From NCBI GenBank assembly GCA_016197205.1, contig JACPWG010000111.1:49776-113775 (forward strand): a stretch of DNA of 64,000 nt, written 5' to 3'. The translations under genes were made by a program, and so were the position numbers. Of this stretch, positions 24,323 to 32,560 are shown one piece after another (position 1 is the stretch's first letter; every line of letters starts with the position of its first letter). The notes below the pieces were generated by a model. It was not told the origin of the DNA. It did no database searches and saw nothing but the letters and a program-made list of their open reading frames with translations. The stretch is from Planctomycetota bacterium (GTDB lineage: Bacteria > Planctomycetota > MHYJ01 > WSZJ01 > JACPWG01).

Positions 24323-25113
24323 AGCGGATGCGGAAGCCCGTCCAGCTCCGACGGGCCGCCTCTCTCGCGCTCGGCGCCTCGCTGCCGGTGCTCCTCGCGG
24401 CCTCCGTCGCCTCCGCCGAGGGCATCATCCCCACCTGGTCCGGCCTCGGCCGTTCCGACGACCCGCAGCAGGTCACCACGACGCTTCAGGCCGTTCTTTT
24501 TTTTACCGTCCTCTCCCTCGCGCCGACGCTGCTCGTCCTCACCACCTCGTTCACGCGGTTCGTGATCGTGCTGTCCTTCGTGCGTCGGGCCCTCTCGACC
24601 CAGGACCTGCCCCCGACCCAGGTGCTCACGGGCCTCGCCCTCCTCCTGACGGTCGTGGTCATGGCGCCGACGTTTGCAGAGATCCAACAACAGGCGGTCG
24701 TGCCCTACGCGAACGGCGAAATCACGCAGAAGTCCGCCCTCGAACGCGGGGTGGAGCCGCTGCGCAAGTTCATGTTCACGCAGGTCCGGCGCAAGGACCT
24801 CAAGCTCATGCTCGACCTGTCGCACACGACGCCGGCCGATCCCGCCAACCTGCGCCGGGCGGACGTCCCGACCACCGTGCTCGTGCCGGCCTTCGTCCTC
24901 TCCGAACTGCGCCGTGCCTTCGTGATGGGCTTCGCGATTTTTCTCCCGTTCCTCGTCATCGACCTCGTGGTCTCCTCGACGCTGATCTCGCTCGGGATGT
25001 ACATGCTCCCGCCCGCGGTGGTGTCGCTCCCGTTCAAGCTGCTGCTCTTCATCCTCGTGGATGGGTGGCATTTGCTCGTCGGGTCGCTTGTCCAGAGTTT
25101 CGGCGCGGTCTGA
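24319..25113 (+). CDS. fliP: Flagellar export gate protein FliP
   Basis: The 264-residue protein carries a cleavable signal peptide and about four membrane segments. Family motifs are LTTSFTRFVIVLSFVRRAL and, near the C-terminus, VLVPAFVLSELRRAF and GMYMLPP. FliP is the main pore subunit of the export gate together with FliQ and FliR. The first membrane segment includes a run of eight T (24497-24504) encoding Leu-Phe-Phe. All expected regions are intact. Confidence 0.95.
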   Translation: MKRMRKPVQLRRAASLALGASLPVLLAASVASAEGIIPTWSGLGRSDDPQQVTTTLQAVLFFTVLSLAPTLLVLTTSFTRFVIVLSFVRRALSTQDLPPTQVLTGLALLLTVVVMAPTFAEIQQQAVVPYANGEITQKSALERGVEPLRKFMFTQVRRKDLKLMLDLSHTTPADPANLRRADVPTTVLVPAFVLSELRRAFVMGFAIFLPFLVIDLVVSSTLISLGMYMLPPAVVSLPFKLLLFILVDGWHLLVGSLVQSFGAV

Positions 25114-25153
25114 GACGCGGCCGTCGCCGTCGGCGAAAGTCGGAGATGCCCGG

Positions 25154-25435
25154 ATGCCCTTCGAATCGACGCAGGTCGCGGTCGACCTGGCGCGCGAAGC
25201 GCTCTTCCTCGCGGCCCGGCTCTCCCTTCCGCTGCTCGGCGCGGGCCTCGTGGTCGGCTTCGTCGCGAGCGTGTTCCAGGCGGCGACCCAGATCCAGGAC
25301 CCGTCCCTGTCGTTCGTGCCCAAGGCGGTCGCGGTCGGCGTCACGTTCCTGGCGACGCTGCCTTGGCTCCTGGCGCAGCTCGGCGACTACGCGACCGCGA
25401 TTTTTCGGTCGTTGGCGGGCTTGTTGGCCGGTTGA
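25154..25435 (+). CDS. fliQ: Flagellar export gate protein FliQ
   Basis: The 93-residue protein starts at the ATG in CCCGGATGCCC (GGAG eight bases upstream). It has two membrane segments and the FliQ pattern: AREALFLAARLSLPLLGAG, then FQAATQIQDPSLSFVPKAV. Length and order (fliP-fliQ-fliR) are standard. It is a gate subunit on the outside of the FliP ring. Confidence 0.94.
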   Translation: MPFESTQVAVDLAREALFLAARLSLPLLGAGLVVGFVASVFQAATQIQDPSLSFVPKAVAVGVTFLATLPWLLAQLGDYATAIFRSLAGLLAG

Positions 25436-25469
25436 CGCTCCCGCACACATACCTTCGGCGGCGAATGGC

Positions 25470-26252
25470 ATGGACCTTCTGGAGTGGACGGCCGGACAGC
25501 TCGCGGCGTTCGCGCTCGTCTTCGCGCGGACGGCGGGGCTCGTGGTCGTGGCGCCGGGCTTCGGGTGGCCGGTGCTCCCGGTCCGCGTGCGGCTCGCGCT
25601 CGCCTTCGGTCTCGCGATCCTGCTGGCCCCGGGCGCCGGCGGTGAAGGCCCGTCCGTCGCCGCGAGCACGGGCGCGCTCCTGGTCGCGATGGCCGGCGAG
25701 GCCGCGCTGGGGGCCGCGCTCGGCCTTGGCGTGGCCGCGCTCTTCGCGGGCATCCAGCTCGCGGGACTCCTGCTCGACCAGATGACCGGCCTCGGGCTCG
25801 CCGGCGCGCTCGACCCCGTGCTCGCCGAAGGGGAAGGTCCGCTGGGTCGCTTCCAGTCGCTCCTCGCCCTGGTCCTTTTCCTGCTCCTGGACGGTCACTA
25901 CCTGCTCCTGAAAGGCCTCGCCGCGAGCTTCGCCGCTCTCCCGATCGCCGCTGGTCGTTGGAGCGCCGGGGCCGCGACCTTCCTCGCGGACACGACGGTC
26001 GGGTCGGCCCTGGAGTCCGCTTTGCGCGTGTGTGCGCCGACCCTCGGCGCGCTTGTGCTCTTCGCGGCCGCGCTCGCGATCGTCGCGCGCGCGATCCCGG
26101 AACTGAACGTGTTCCTCCACGGCTTCCCGGTGCAGGTGCTCGTGGGGCTCGCGGTCTTCGCCCTGGCGATCCCGGCGCTGTCGGACGCTGTGGCCTCCGG
26201 AGCACGCGACGGCGCGCGGAGCATGGAAACCCTGATCCGGATGGTCCGTTGA
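25470..26252 (+). CDS. fliR: Flagellar export gate protein FliR
   Basis: From the ATG at 25470 the product is 260 residues with six hydrophobic segments. Recognisable parts are FALVFARTAGLVVVAPGFG near the N-terminus, the Gln-rich loop GIQLAGLLLDQMTGLGLAGA, and IPELNVFLHGFPVQVLVGL near the C-terminus. FliR completes the FliPQR pore. It is followed 13 bases later by flhB, as usual. Confidence 0.93.
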   Translation: MDLLEWTAGQLAAFALVFARTAGLVVVAPGFGWPVLPVRVRLALAFGLAILLAPGAGGEGPSVAASTGALLVAMAGEAALGAALGLGVAALFAGIQLAGLLLDQMTGLGLAGALDPVLAEGEGPLGRFQSLLALVLFLLLDGHYLLLKGLAASFAALPIAAGRWSAGAATFLADTTVGSALESALRVCAPTLGALVLFAAALAIVARAIPELNVFLHGFPVQVLVGLAVFALAIPALSDAVASGARDGARSMETLIRMVR

Positions 26253-26265
26253 GGCAGACGCCGGC

Positions 26266-27315
26266 ATGGCGGAGGATCGCGATCTCCCCGCTTCGCCTCG
26301 CAAGAGACAAGAAGCGCGCGAACAAGGCCGCGTGGCCAAGAGCAGCGACCTCGCCGCGGCTGCGGTGCTCCTCGGCGGCATGGTCCTGCTCCGGCAGACC
26401 GGCCCGGCGGTGGCCGGCGCGCTCTCGGACTACCTCGTCCACGCGCTGCGCGGTCTGGCGTCGGCGGAGCCGTGGGCCGGCGCGGGCGCGGACCTGGGTC
26501 CGGTCGTGGTCGCCCTGGCGCCGTTCGCCGCCGGGATCCTGGCGATCGCGATCCTTGTGAACGCCGTGCAGGTGGGCTTCGTCGTGACAGCCGCCCCGTT
26601 TTCGCCCAATATCGAGCGCCTCGACCCTTTCGCGGGGTTGGCGCGCATGGTCTCCGCCCGCTCCGCGGTCCGCGCGCTCGCGGCGGTCCTGAAAGGCGCG
26701 GCCGTGGCCGCGGTCTTCGTCCTGGCGCTCCGCTCGGAGGCCGCGCGTCTCCCGGCGCTCGCGGACGCCGGCGCGCGCGAAGTCGCCGCCACCTGGGTGG
26801 CGCTCGCCGCCTCGGCTGCCACCAAGGGCGCCGGCCTGCTCCTCTTTCTCGGACTGTTCGACTACGCCTACGAGCGGTGGCGCTTTGAACGCGAGCTGTC
26901 GATGACGCGGCAGGAAGTGGTCGAGGAGCTGAAAGAACTGGAAGGCGACCCCCAAGTCCGCGAGCAGCGGCGGCGGGCCCGGCGGCAGACCGCGCTCTCG
27001 GCGATGGTCGCGAGCGCCGCGTGGGCCGACGCGGTCCTCGTCGCGCCGAACGGAGAGGTGCTCGCGCTCCGACACGATGAGGCAGCGTCGCTGCTGCGCG
27101 TCGACGCGAAGGGCACGGGCCCGCTCGGCGAACGCATCCTCGCGCGGGCGCGGCAGGCCGGCGTGCCGGTGCTTGAGGATGCGGAGCTTGTGCGGCGGCT
27201 GTACCGGCGAATCGTGGTCGGGGGCAGCGTGCCTGCCGAGTATTACCGGCGCGTGGCTGAGGTGCTGGGCCCAGTGGTCGCGGCGCATGGACGCGGTCGG
27301 GGTCTGAGGGTGTGA
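26266..27315 (+). CDS. flhB: FlhB export gate protein lacking the NPTH autocleavage motif
   Basis: The 349-residue protein has the typical FlhB start (SPRKRQEAREQGRVAKSSDL), four membrane segments and the conserved linker helix (RWRFERELSMTRQEVVEELK). The C-terminal domain is recognisable (RILARARQAGVPVLEDAEL, then LYRRIVVGGSVPAEYYRRVA). At the autocleavage site, where FlhB proteins have NPTHYAVAL, this protein reads APNGEVLAL (residues 260-268). The catalytic Asn is Ala, Thr is Asn and His is Gly. The chain is otherwise full-length, so this is not a frameshift. The protein should not cleave itself, which would affect the switch from hook to filament export. Confidence 0.92.
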   Translation: MAEDRDLPASPRKRQEAREQGRVAKSSDLAAAAVLLGGMVLLRQTGPAVAGALSDYLVHALRGLASAEPWAGAGADLGPVVVALAPFAAGILAIAILVNAVQVGFVVTAAPFSPNIERLDPFAGLARMVSARSAVRALAAVLKGAAVAAVFVLALRSEAARLPALADAGAREVAATWVALAASAATKGAGLLLFLGLFDYAYERWRFERELSMTRQEVVEELKELEGDPQVREQRRRARRQTALSAMVASAAWADAVLVAPNGEVLALRHDEAASLLRVDAKGTGPLGERILARARQAGVPVLEDAELVRRLYRRIVVGGSVPAEYYRRVAEVLGPVVAAHGRGRGLRV

Positions 27316-27346
27316 GGCGGTTCCTTGCAGTCGAAGAACCGAGGAT

Positions 27347-27500
27347 CCTCAGCGTCTCTGCGTCTCTGTGGCAAAAAAAAGTGATGGATTTCGATAGTGA
27401 TTGACGGCTAGCCGACCAGGTCTCCCCTCCTCCGCGGAAGTGGGAAATCGTCGATCTGCGGCAGGGTCTCTTTACCACAGAGACGCAGAGACGCAGAGGA
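27347..27500. repeat. Repeat D inverted pair, element 2
   Basis: The left arm reads CCTCAGCGTCTCTGCGTCTC and the right arm CCACAGAGACGCAGAGACGC. They enclose about 100 bases, starting with a run of eight A. The element fills most of the 238-base gap between flhB and flhA. Confidence 0.75.
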
Positions 27501-27553
27501 TCGGTTGTAGAGTGAACGCGGTCGGCTCACGAGAGCCTCACTGGAGCAAGGGA

Positions 27554-29650
27554 ATGGAACTCGCCCTTCCGAGCGAGAACTCAGTTCGACGGGTCGGTCA
27601 GAACCTCGACCTCGTCCTCGTGACGGGGATCCTCGGGATTCTCCTGGGGATCTTCGTGCCGCTTCCCACGTTCGTAGTGGACGGCCTCCTCGTGGGGAGC
27701 ATCGCGGCGAGCCTCCTCGTCCTCATGACCGCGGTGTACCTGCGCCACCCCCTCGACTTCTCGTCGTTCCCGGCGCTCCTCCTGCTCCTCACCGCCTTCC
27801 GGCTGGCGCTGAACATCGCGACCACGCGCCTCATTCTCTCGAATGCGGGTCGGGAAGGGACGCTCGCGGCGGGCCGCGTGATCCACGCCTTCGGCGAGTT
27901 CGTCGCCGGCGCCGACCCGGTGGTCGGGTTCATTCTCTTCCTCGTCATCCTCATCGTCCAGTTCGTCGTCATCACGAAGGGGGCCGGCCGCATCGCCGAG
28001 GTTTCCGCGAGGTTCACCCTCGACGCCCTCCCCGGCAAGCAGATGGCGATCGACGCGGACGTGTCGAGCGGCGCGATCGAGGAGGCCGAGGCCCGCGAGC
28101 GGCGCGGGCGGCTGGCCCGCGAGACCGATTTCTACGGCGCGATGGACGGCGCGAGCAAGTTCGTGCGCGGCGACGCCGTGGCCGGGATGCTCGTCGTCGG
28201 CGTGAACATCGTCGCCGGCTTCCTGATCGGCTACATCCGGTACGGCATGAGCCCCTCGGAGGCCCTGGCCGTTTTCACGAGGCTGACGGTCGGCGATGGG
28301 CTCGTGACCCAGGTACCCGCGGTGATCGTCGCGGTGGCCGCCGGCTTGGTCGTCAGCCGCGGTTCGTCCGAGGGCCGCCTCGGAAACGACCTCGTGTCGC
28401 AGATCTTCACGACGCCCCGCGCCCTCGCCGTCGTGGCGGCCTTCCTGGGCGCGCTCCTTTTCACGCCGCTGCCGAAGCCCCCGCTGCTCGCCGCCGGACT
28501 GCTCATCGGCTACGTCGCGTACGTCCTCTCCGCGGTCCGGCAGCGCGACGAGCGGCTTGCGAACGCGGGTCGCCCGGCGGCCACGTCCCCGGCTGCGCGT
28601 CCGGAGGAGCGCCTCGACCACCTGCTTCGGCTCGAGCCGCTGACGCTCGAGTACGGCCACAAGCTGACCCCGCTCGTGCTGCCCGACCGCGGGGCGCCCC
28701 TGGTCGAACGGATCGGCTCGGTTCGCCGTCAGATGGCGACCGACCTGGGCTTCATCCTGCCCGCGATCCACTTCAAGGACGACCTGCGACTGCGCCCCTC
28801 CGACCGCTACGTCCTTTCCGTGAAGGGCATCCCCGTCGGCCACGGCGAGGTGCGCGCCGAGCTGGTCCTCGCCGTCGATCACGGTCAGGTGCGTTCGCGG
28901 CTCGAGGGCGTGCTCGCGCGCGATCCCGCCATGGGCTTGCCCGGCGTGTGGCTGCCCCCGGCGAAGCGCGAGGCCGCGGTGGCCGCGGGGTACGTCGTGG
29001 CCGACCCTGCCACGGTCGTGGCGACCCATGTCGCGACGCTGCTTCGCCGGCACGCCGCCGATCTGTTGTCGCGGGAAGCGGTTTCGGAGTTCCTGGCTTC
29101 GCATCGGGCGACCGCCCGCGCGGTGATCGAAGAGGTCGTGCCCGGCGTGCTCAAACCCGGCGAGCTGCAACGTGTGCTCCAGGTCCTGCTGCGCGAGGGC
29201 GTCTCCATCCGCGACCTCGGGACGATCCTGGAGACCTGCGGCGACTACGCCGCCAAGACGAAAGACCCGGAGCTGTTGGCCGAATACGTCCGCGCCGCGC
29301 TCGCGCGCTCGATCTGCCGCCCGCTCCTTGCGAAGGACGGCAAGCTCCACGTGGTCACCGTCGACCCGGGCGTGGAGTCGCTGGTCCAGGAGGCCGCGCG
29401 CGGCGGCGAAGGAGCGGCCCACCGGGTCGCGCTTCCCGAGGAGACCCTGCAGCGCCTGGAGAAGCGGCTCGCGGCCGAGCTTGCGGCGCTCCCCGCGGCC
29501 GGCTGCCCGCAGGTGCTGCTCGTGACCGCGCCGGCGCGCCGCGCCTTCCGCGAAATCGCGGAACGCGTCGGACCGGGGATCGCGGTCCTGTCCTACAACG
29601 AAGTCCCCGTGGACGCCCGCGTGGAGTCGCACGGGATGGTGGTGCTGTAG
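27554..29650 (+). CDS. flhA: Flagellar export gate protein FlhA
   Basis: From the ATG at 27554 the product is 698 residues. The first 320 residues hold about eight membrane segments and the FHIPEP-type cytoplasmic loop (AFRLALNIATTRLILSNA, then VITKGAGRIAEVSARFTLDA and GKQMAIDADVSSG). The C-terminal half forms the substrate-docking ring (LGFILPAIHFKDDLRLRPSD, ILETCGDYAAKTKDPELL and the end SYNEVPVDARVESHGMVV). FlhA uses proton flow to drive export. The 238-base gap to flhB is filled by repeat D arms. The second repeat E copy lies 360 bases after the stop. Confidence 0.95.
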   Translation: MELALPSENSVRRVGQNLDLVLVTGILGILLGIFVPLPTFVVDGLLVGSIAASLLVLMTAVYLRHPLDFSSFPALLLLLTAFRLALNIATTRLILSNAGREGTLAAGRVIHAFGEFVAGADPVVGFILFLVILIVQFVVITKGAGRIAEVSARFTLDALPGKQMAIDADVSSGAIEEAEARERRGRLARETDFYGAMDGASKFVRGDAVAGMLVVGVNIVAGFLIGYIRYGMSPSEALAVFTRLTVGDGLVTQVPAVIVAVAAGLVVSRGSSEGRLGNDLVSQIFTTPRALAVVAAFLGALLFTPLPKPPLLAAGLLIGYVAYVLSAVRQRDERLANAGRPAATSPAARPEERLDHLLRLEPLTLEYGHKLTPLVLPDRGAPLVERIGSVRRQMATDLGFILPAIHFKDDLRLRPSDRYVLSVKGIPVGHGEVRAELVLAVDHGQVRSRLEGVLARDPAMGLPGVWLPPAKREAAVAAGYVVADPATVVATHVATLLRRHAADLLSREAVSEFLASHRATARAVIEEVVPGVLKPGELQRVLQVLLREGVSIRDLGTILETCGDYAAKTKDPELLAEYVRAALARSICRPLLAKDGKLHVVTVDPGVESLVQEAARGGEGAAHRVALPEETLQRLEKRLAAELAALPAAGCPQVLLVTAPARRAFREIAERVGPGIAVLSYNEVPVDARVESHGMVVL

Positions 29651-29721
29651 GGCGAGTCGGATCCCTCCTGAGCAATTTCTGGAGAGCTCGTAGAGTCATT
29701 CGCGAGGCAGGATTTCCGAAA

Positions 29722-29788
29722 CCACAGCTTTCCCAGGGCAGCCCATGGCCGCAGCCGAAGGGACGAGCCACCGAAAACGCCGAAGACA
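29722..29788 (-). repeat. Dispersed repeat F, copy 2 (inverted)
   Basis: The stretch is the reverse complement of 57286-57376 over more than 60 bases (GGCAGCCCATGGCCGCAGCC and CGCCGAAGACACCGAAGG). It shares its second half with 3047-3103. Confidence 0.7.
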
Positions 29789-29830
29789 CCGAAGGACGGA
29801 ACTCTTGCGCATCGATGGGCGCAGCCGATC

Positions 29831-29853
29831 TGAACCGCGACCGTGAGGGAGCG
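29831..29853 (-). repeat. Dispersed repeat A, copy 5 (inverted)
   Basis: GAACCGCGACCGTGAGGGAG followed by CGG is identical to copy 4 at 15553. Confidence 0.8.
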
Positions 29854-30008
29854 GTCTCCGCGCGTCCTTCGGATCCCTCGGGTTCAGTCCCGCCCGCGGT
29901 CGCAATCTGTGTAATCTGTGCAATCTGTGGTTCGTCGAGGTTTGGTTGCGGCCATCGGCTGCTCTGGGAAATCTGTGGTTCCCTTTCGATTTCGGGCGCG
30001 AACCTGAC

Positions 30009-30213
30009 TTGGACCCCTACCGGTGAACTTCTTGAAAGCATGTCCAGATTCGCAGGCGACGAAACCACAAAGACTCGAAGTCACTAAGACCACAAAGGCG
30101 CTTTTCGGCCGAGCCAAACTCGCCCCCCTCAGTGACGGTCCTTCGTGGTCTTCGTGCCTTGGTGGCTTGGTGGTTTCGTCGTCCGTTTGGGTTACGGGCC
30201 TTCGCCCGAGTTG
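30009..30213 (+). repeat. Direct repeat E, copy 2
   Basis: Nearly identical to 20601-20798 and in the same orientation; see that entry. About 9.4 kb separate the two copies. Confidence 0.9.
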
Positions 30214-30310
30214 GTCATTGAGCCTTGAGCCTTCGTTCCCCCTCTCGGGCTCGTGGGCCTTCAAGAGCCGTCCCGCGGGAACGGCCTACAGAAGCGAATT
30301 TGAAACCCCG

Positions 30311-31141
30311 CTAGATCAGCTCCTCCTCCTCTTCCGCGCCCGCCCCCGGTCCCGCCTCCGGGGCGTTCGCCGGTCGCGGAAACCAGCGGCTCCGCAAATA
30401 TCGGAACGGCCCGACCGCGGCGTAGCCGAAGAACGCCAGGAACAGGGTCATTTGCGGGTTGAGCGCGATGAGGAGGACGACGAGCAGCACTTCGATGAGG
30501 CTCGCGAACGGGCGGTGCCCGCGGAAGAGGCGATTCACCATGTGCACGTAGCGAAGTCGGCTGATCATGAGCAGGCCCGCGACGAGAACCGCGAAAGGCA
30601 GCAGCCGCTGCAGCGTGTCGCTCAGGACCGTGGACGGGGTCTTCGCGAAATCGGGGCAGATGAGCACGAAAGACGCGACCACGCCCGCGGCGCCGGGCGA
30701 GGGCAGACCCTTGAACTCCTCGTGCGCAGTTTCGTCCGGCGAGGTTTCGACGGTGAACCGCGCGAGCCGAAGAATCGCGCAGGACAGGTAGAGGGCGCAC
30801 ACCATCCAGACGAAGTTCGCGTCCACGAGCGCGCGCGGCGTGCTGACGACCTTCAGCGCGAGGAACGCCGGCGCGAGGCCGAAGGTGATCGCGTCGCAGA
30901 GCGAGTCGAGCTGGGCCCCGAAATTCGACGCGACCTTGGTCATGCGGGCGACCTTGCCGTCGAGCGCGTCGAAGATCATCCCGAGGAAAATGAGCCACGA
31001 CGCCGCCTCGAGGTGGTCGCGGGAGGCCTGCACCACGGAGGTGAAGCCCGAGATCCCGTTTCCAAGCGTGAGGAGCGCGGGCAGGATCGCCACGCGCTTG
31101 AGGATCCGCCCCTTCAGGCGCAGCCGACCGATTTCGCGCAT
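30311..31141 (-). CDS. pssA: CDP-diacylglycerol-serine O-phosphatidyltransferase
   Basis: The 276-residue protein is a membrane enzyme with about eight hydrophobic segments. It carries the CDP-alcohol phosphotransferase motif DALDGKVARMTKVASNFGAQ followed by LDSLCD (pattern DGxxAR...G...D...D). It makes phosphatidylserine from CDP-diacylglycerol and serine. The neighbouring upstream gene encodes the decarboxylase for the next step, so the two form an operon for phosphatidylethanolamine. The C-terminus is acidic (EEEEEL). An alternative archaetidylserine-type specificity cannot be excluded by eye. Confidence 0.9.
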   Translation of the reverse strand: MREIGRLRLKGRILKRVAILPALLTLGNGISGFTSVVQASRDHLEAASWLIFLGMIFDALDGKVARMTKVASNFGAQLDSLCDAITFGLAPAFLALKVVSTPRALVDANFVWMVCALYLSCAILRLARFTVETSPDETAHEEFKGLPSPGAAGVVASFVLICPDFAKTPSTVLSDTLQRLLPFAVLVAGLLMISRLRYVHMVNRLFRGHRPFASLIEVLLVVLLIALNPQMTLFLAFFGYAAVGPFRYLRSRWFPRPANAPEAGPGAGAEEEEELI

Positions 31142-31259
31142 CGCGGCCTCCCGCCCGGAAAGCGACCGATCGCGGCAAGGCCGCGACCAAAGTCGAACAC
31201 TGCTTTCGTGTTCGTGTCCCCCCGCCCTCCAGCCCTCTCCCCTACCCTGGGAGAGAGGG

Positions 31260-31928
31260 CTACTGCATCCCCGGGATCACGGCCAGCTTCGTGGACCCGC
31301 CCGCGACGGTGTCCCCCTTCTTCACGAGAAGCTGCGCCCCCCAGGACCGCGGGAGGTAGAGCTCCGTGCGCGAGCCGAACTTGATCATGCCGATCCGGTC
31401 CCCCTTCGCCACACGCTCCTCCGCGCGGATCGCGCAGACGATGCGCGTGGCGATGAGCCCCGCCACCTGGCGCACGAGGACGCGGCCGTCGGCGCCGCGC
31501 CCTTCCATCTCCAGCGCGATCGCGTTCGCTTCATTCTCGGCGGAGGAGCGAGGGCTCATGGCGTTCAGGAACTTCCCGGGCGTGTGCCGGGTCCAGAGGA
31601 CGCGGCCGGCGCACGGGGCGCGGTTCACGTGACAGTTGAAGACCGACAGGAAGATCCCGACCCGGACCGCGTCGGCCTGCAGGAAGGCGTCCTCGCGGAG
31701 TTCGGTGATGTCGTCGACCGTCCCGTCCGCCGGCGAGACCAGGACGCCCGCGCCGGGCGGGATTTCGCGCTCCGGATCTCGAAAAAAAGAAAACACGAAG
31801 GCCAGCAGCCCCAGGGGCAGCAGGGGCAGCCAGGGAGACACCGCGGCCGAGGCCAGGGCCGCGCTCCCCAGGAGCACGGTCGCGGCGCAGAGTTCGTTTC
31901 GGCCGTGCGGAGTAAAGGGCAGGCCCAT
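31260..31928 (-). CDS. psd: Phosphatidylserine decarboxylase proenzyme (short type)
   Basis: The 222-residue protein has two N-terminal hydrophobic segments. The decarboxylase core has SPADGTVDDI and FLSVFNCHVNRAPCAGRVL. The self-processing site is KFGSRTEL, with the Gly185-Ser186 bond expected to be cleaved to create the pyruvoyl group. This short form lacking long leaders is found in many bacteria. It converts phosphatidylserine to phosphatidylethanolamine and lies directly upstream of pssA under a strong promoter at 32045-32072. The Phe-Phe at the end of the second hydrophobic segment is encoded by a T run. Confidence 0.9.
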   Translation of the reverse strand: MGLPFTPHGRNELCAATVLLGSAALASAAVSPWLPLLPLGLLAFVFSFFRDPEREIPPGAGVLVSPADGTVDDITELREDAFLQADAVRVGIFLSVFNCHVNRAPCAGRVLWTRHTPGKFLNAMSPRSSAENEANAIALEMEGRGADGRVLVRQVAGLIATRIVCAIRAEERVAKGDRIGMIKFGSRTELYLPRSWGAQLLVKKGDTVAGGSTKLAVIPGMQ

Positions 31929-32044
31929 CCGGATTCGTCCAGCTCGTGCTCAAGAAGACGGGACAAGCAGCCGATCAAAAGGAATTGGGGAACCCGAAGG
32001 CCGCGCGGTGACGGTTTGCGTGCGGGGGTCGGCGGGTCGGCCCC

Positions 32045-32072
32045 ATTATAGGAGGACCGCGGGGCTTGTCAA
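32045..32072 (-). promoter_or_regulatory. Strong sigma-70-type promoter for psd-pssA
   Basis: On the minus strand TTGACA (32072-32067) and TATAAT (32050-32045), both perfect, are spaced by 16 bases. Transcription would start near 32038, about 110 bases before the psd start. Confidence 0.8.
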
Positions 32073-32128
32073 GGACCGGCGAGCGCCACGCGGCGCATCG
32101 CTACGCGGCCCCGCCTCGGTCCGGGTCC

Positions 32129-32157
32129 TTGACCGCGGAGGCGGAACGTCCTATAAT
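32129..32157 (+). promoter_or_regulatory. Strong sigma-70-type promoter for ftsB-like/fliM
   Basis: TTGACC (32129-32134) and a perfect TATAAT (32152-32157) are spaced by 17 bases. The expected start near 32164 is only a few bases before the ATG at 32169; the second ATG at 32181 may be used instead. It is back-to-back with the psd promoter. Confidence 0.75.
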
Positions 32158-32168
32158 CCACAGGCAGG

Positions 32169-32519
32169 ATGGAGGAAGCCATGGACGCGCGAAGCTCCGA
32201 GACCGGCCGCACGAAGAGCCGCTGGCGAGGGATCCGGGAGGTGGTCGAGGTCGGCGGGTTCGTTTTCTGGATCTTCGCGTGCCTTGCGATCTCGGCCTTC
32301 TTCCTGGCCAGCGGGTACGCCGGCTGGCAGAAAAACAAGAAGATCGATGCGCAAAAGGTCGCGCTCGAGCAGGAAATCGAGCGTTTGCAGGCGCGCAACC
32401 TGGCCCTCCGGAGGGAGGGCGAGGCCTTGACCTCCGATCCGGTCCACGTGGAGCGCCTGCTCCGGAAGCATTTCAAGATGATGCGCGACGACGAGTGGGT
32501 CGTCGAGTCGGCGGACTGA
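32169..32519 (+). CDS. FtsB/DivIC-like cell-division protein
   Basis: The 116-residue protein has a basic cytoplasmic tail, one membrane segment (about 28-50) and a coiled coil (LEQEIERLQARNLALRREGE). It ends with the FtsB/DivIC signature (LTSDPVHVERLLRKHFKMMR, then DDEW). FtsB-type proteins join FtsL and FtsQ at the division site. ATG 32169 or ATG 32181 may be the start; a promoter lies directly upstream. It is followed 41 bases later by fliM, so a division gene and a motor gene share a transcript. Confidence 0.8.
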   Translation: MEEAMDARSSETGRTKSRWRGIREVVEVGGFVFWIFACLAISAFFLASGYAGWQKNKKIDAQKVALEQEIERLQARNLALRREGEALTSDPVHVERLLRKHFKMMRDDEWVVESAD

Positions 32520-32560
32520 GTACCGCGGCAGGCGCACCGGAACGCGCGGAGGGAAGCACC

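Larger units (their letters stand above)
29651..30310. other. Repeat-filled gap downstream of flhA
   Basis: No gene is seen in these 660 bases. They hold an inverted repeat F copy (29722-29788), an inverted repeat A copy (29831-29853), CTGTGTAATCTGTG-type short units near 29908, a second partial F stretch near 29940, and the second copy of repeat E (30009-30213). flhA and pssA converge here. Confidence 0.75.
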
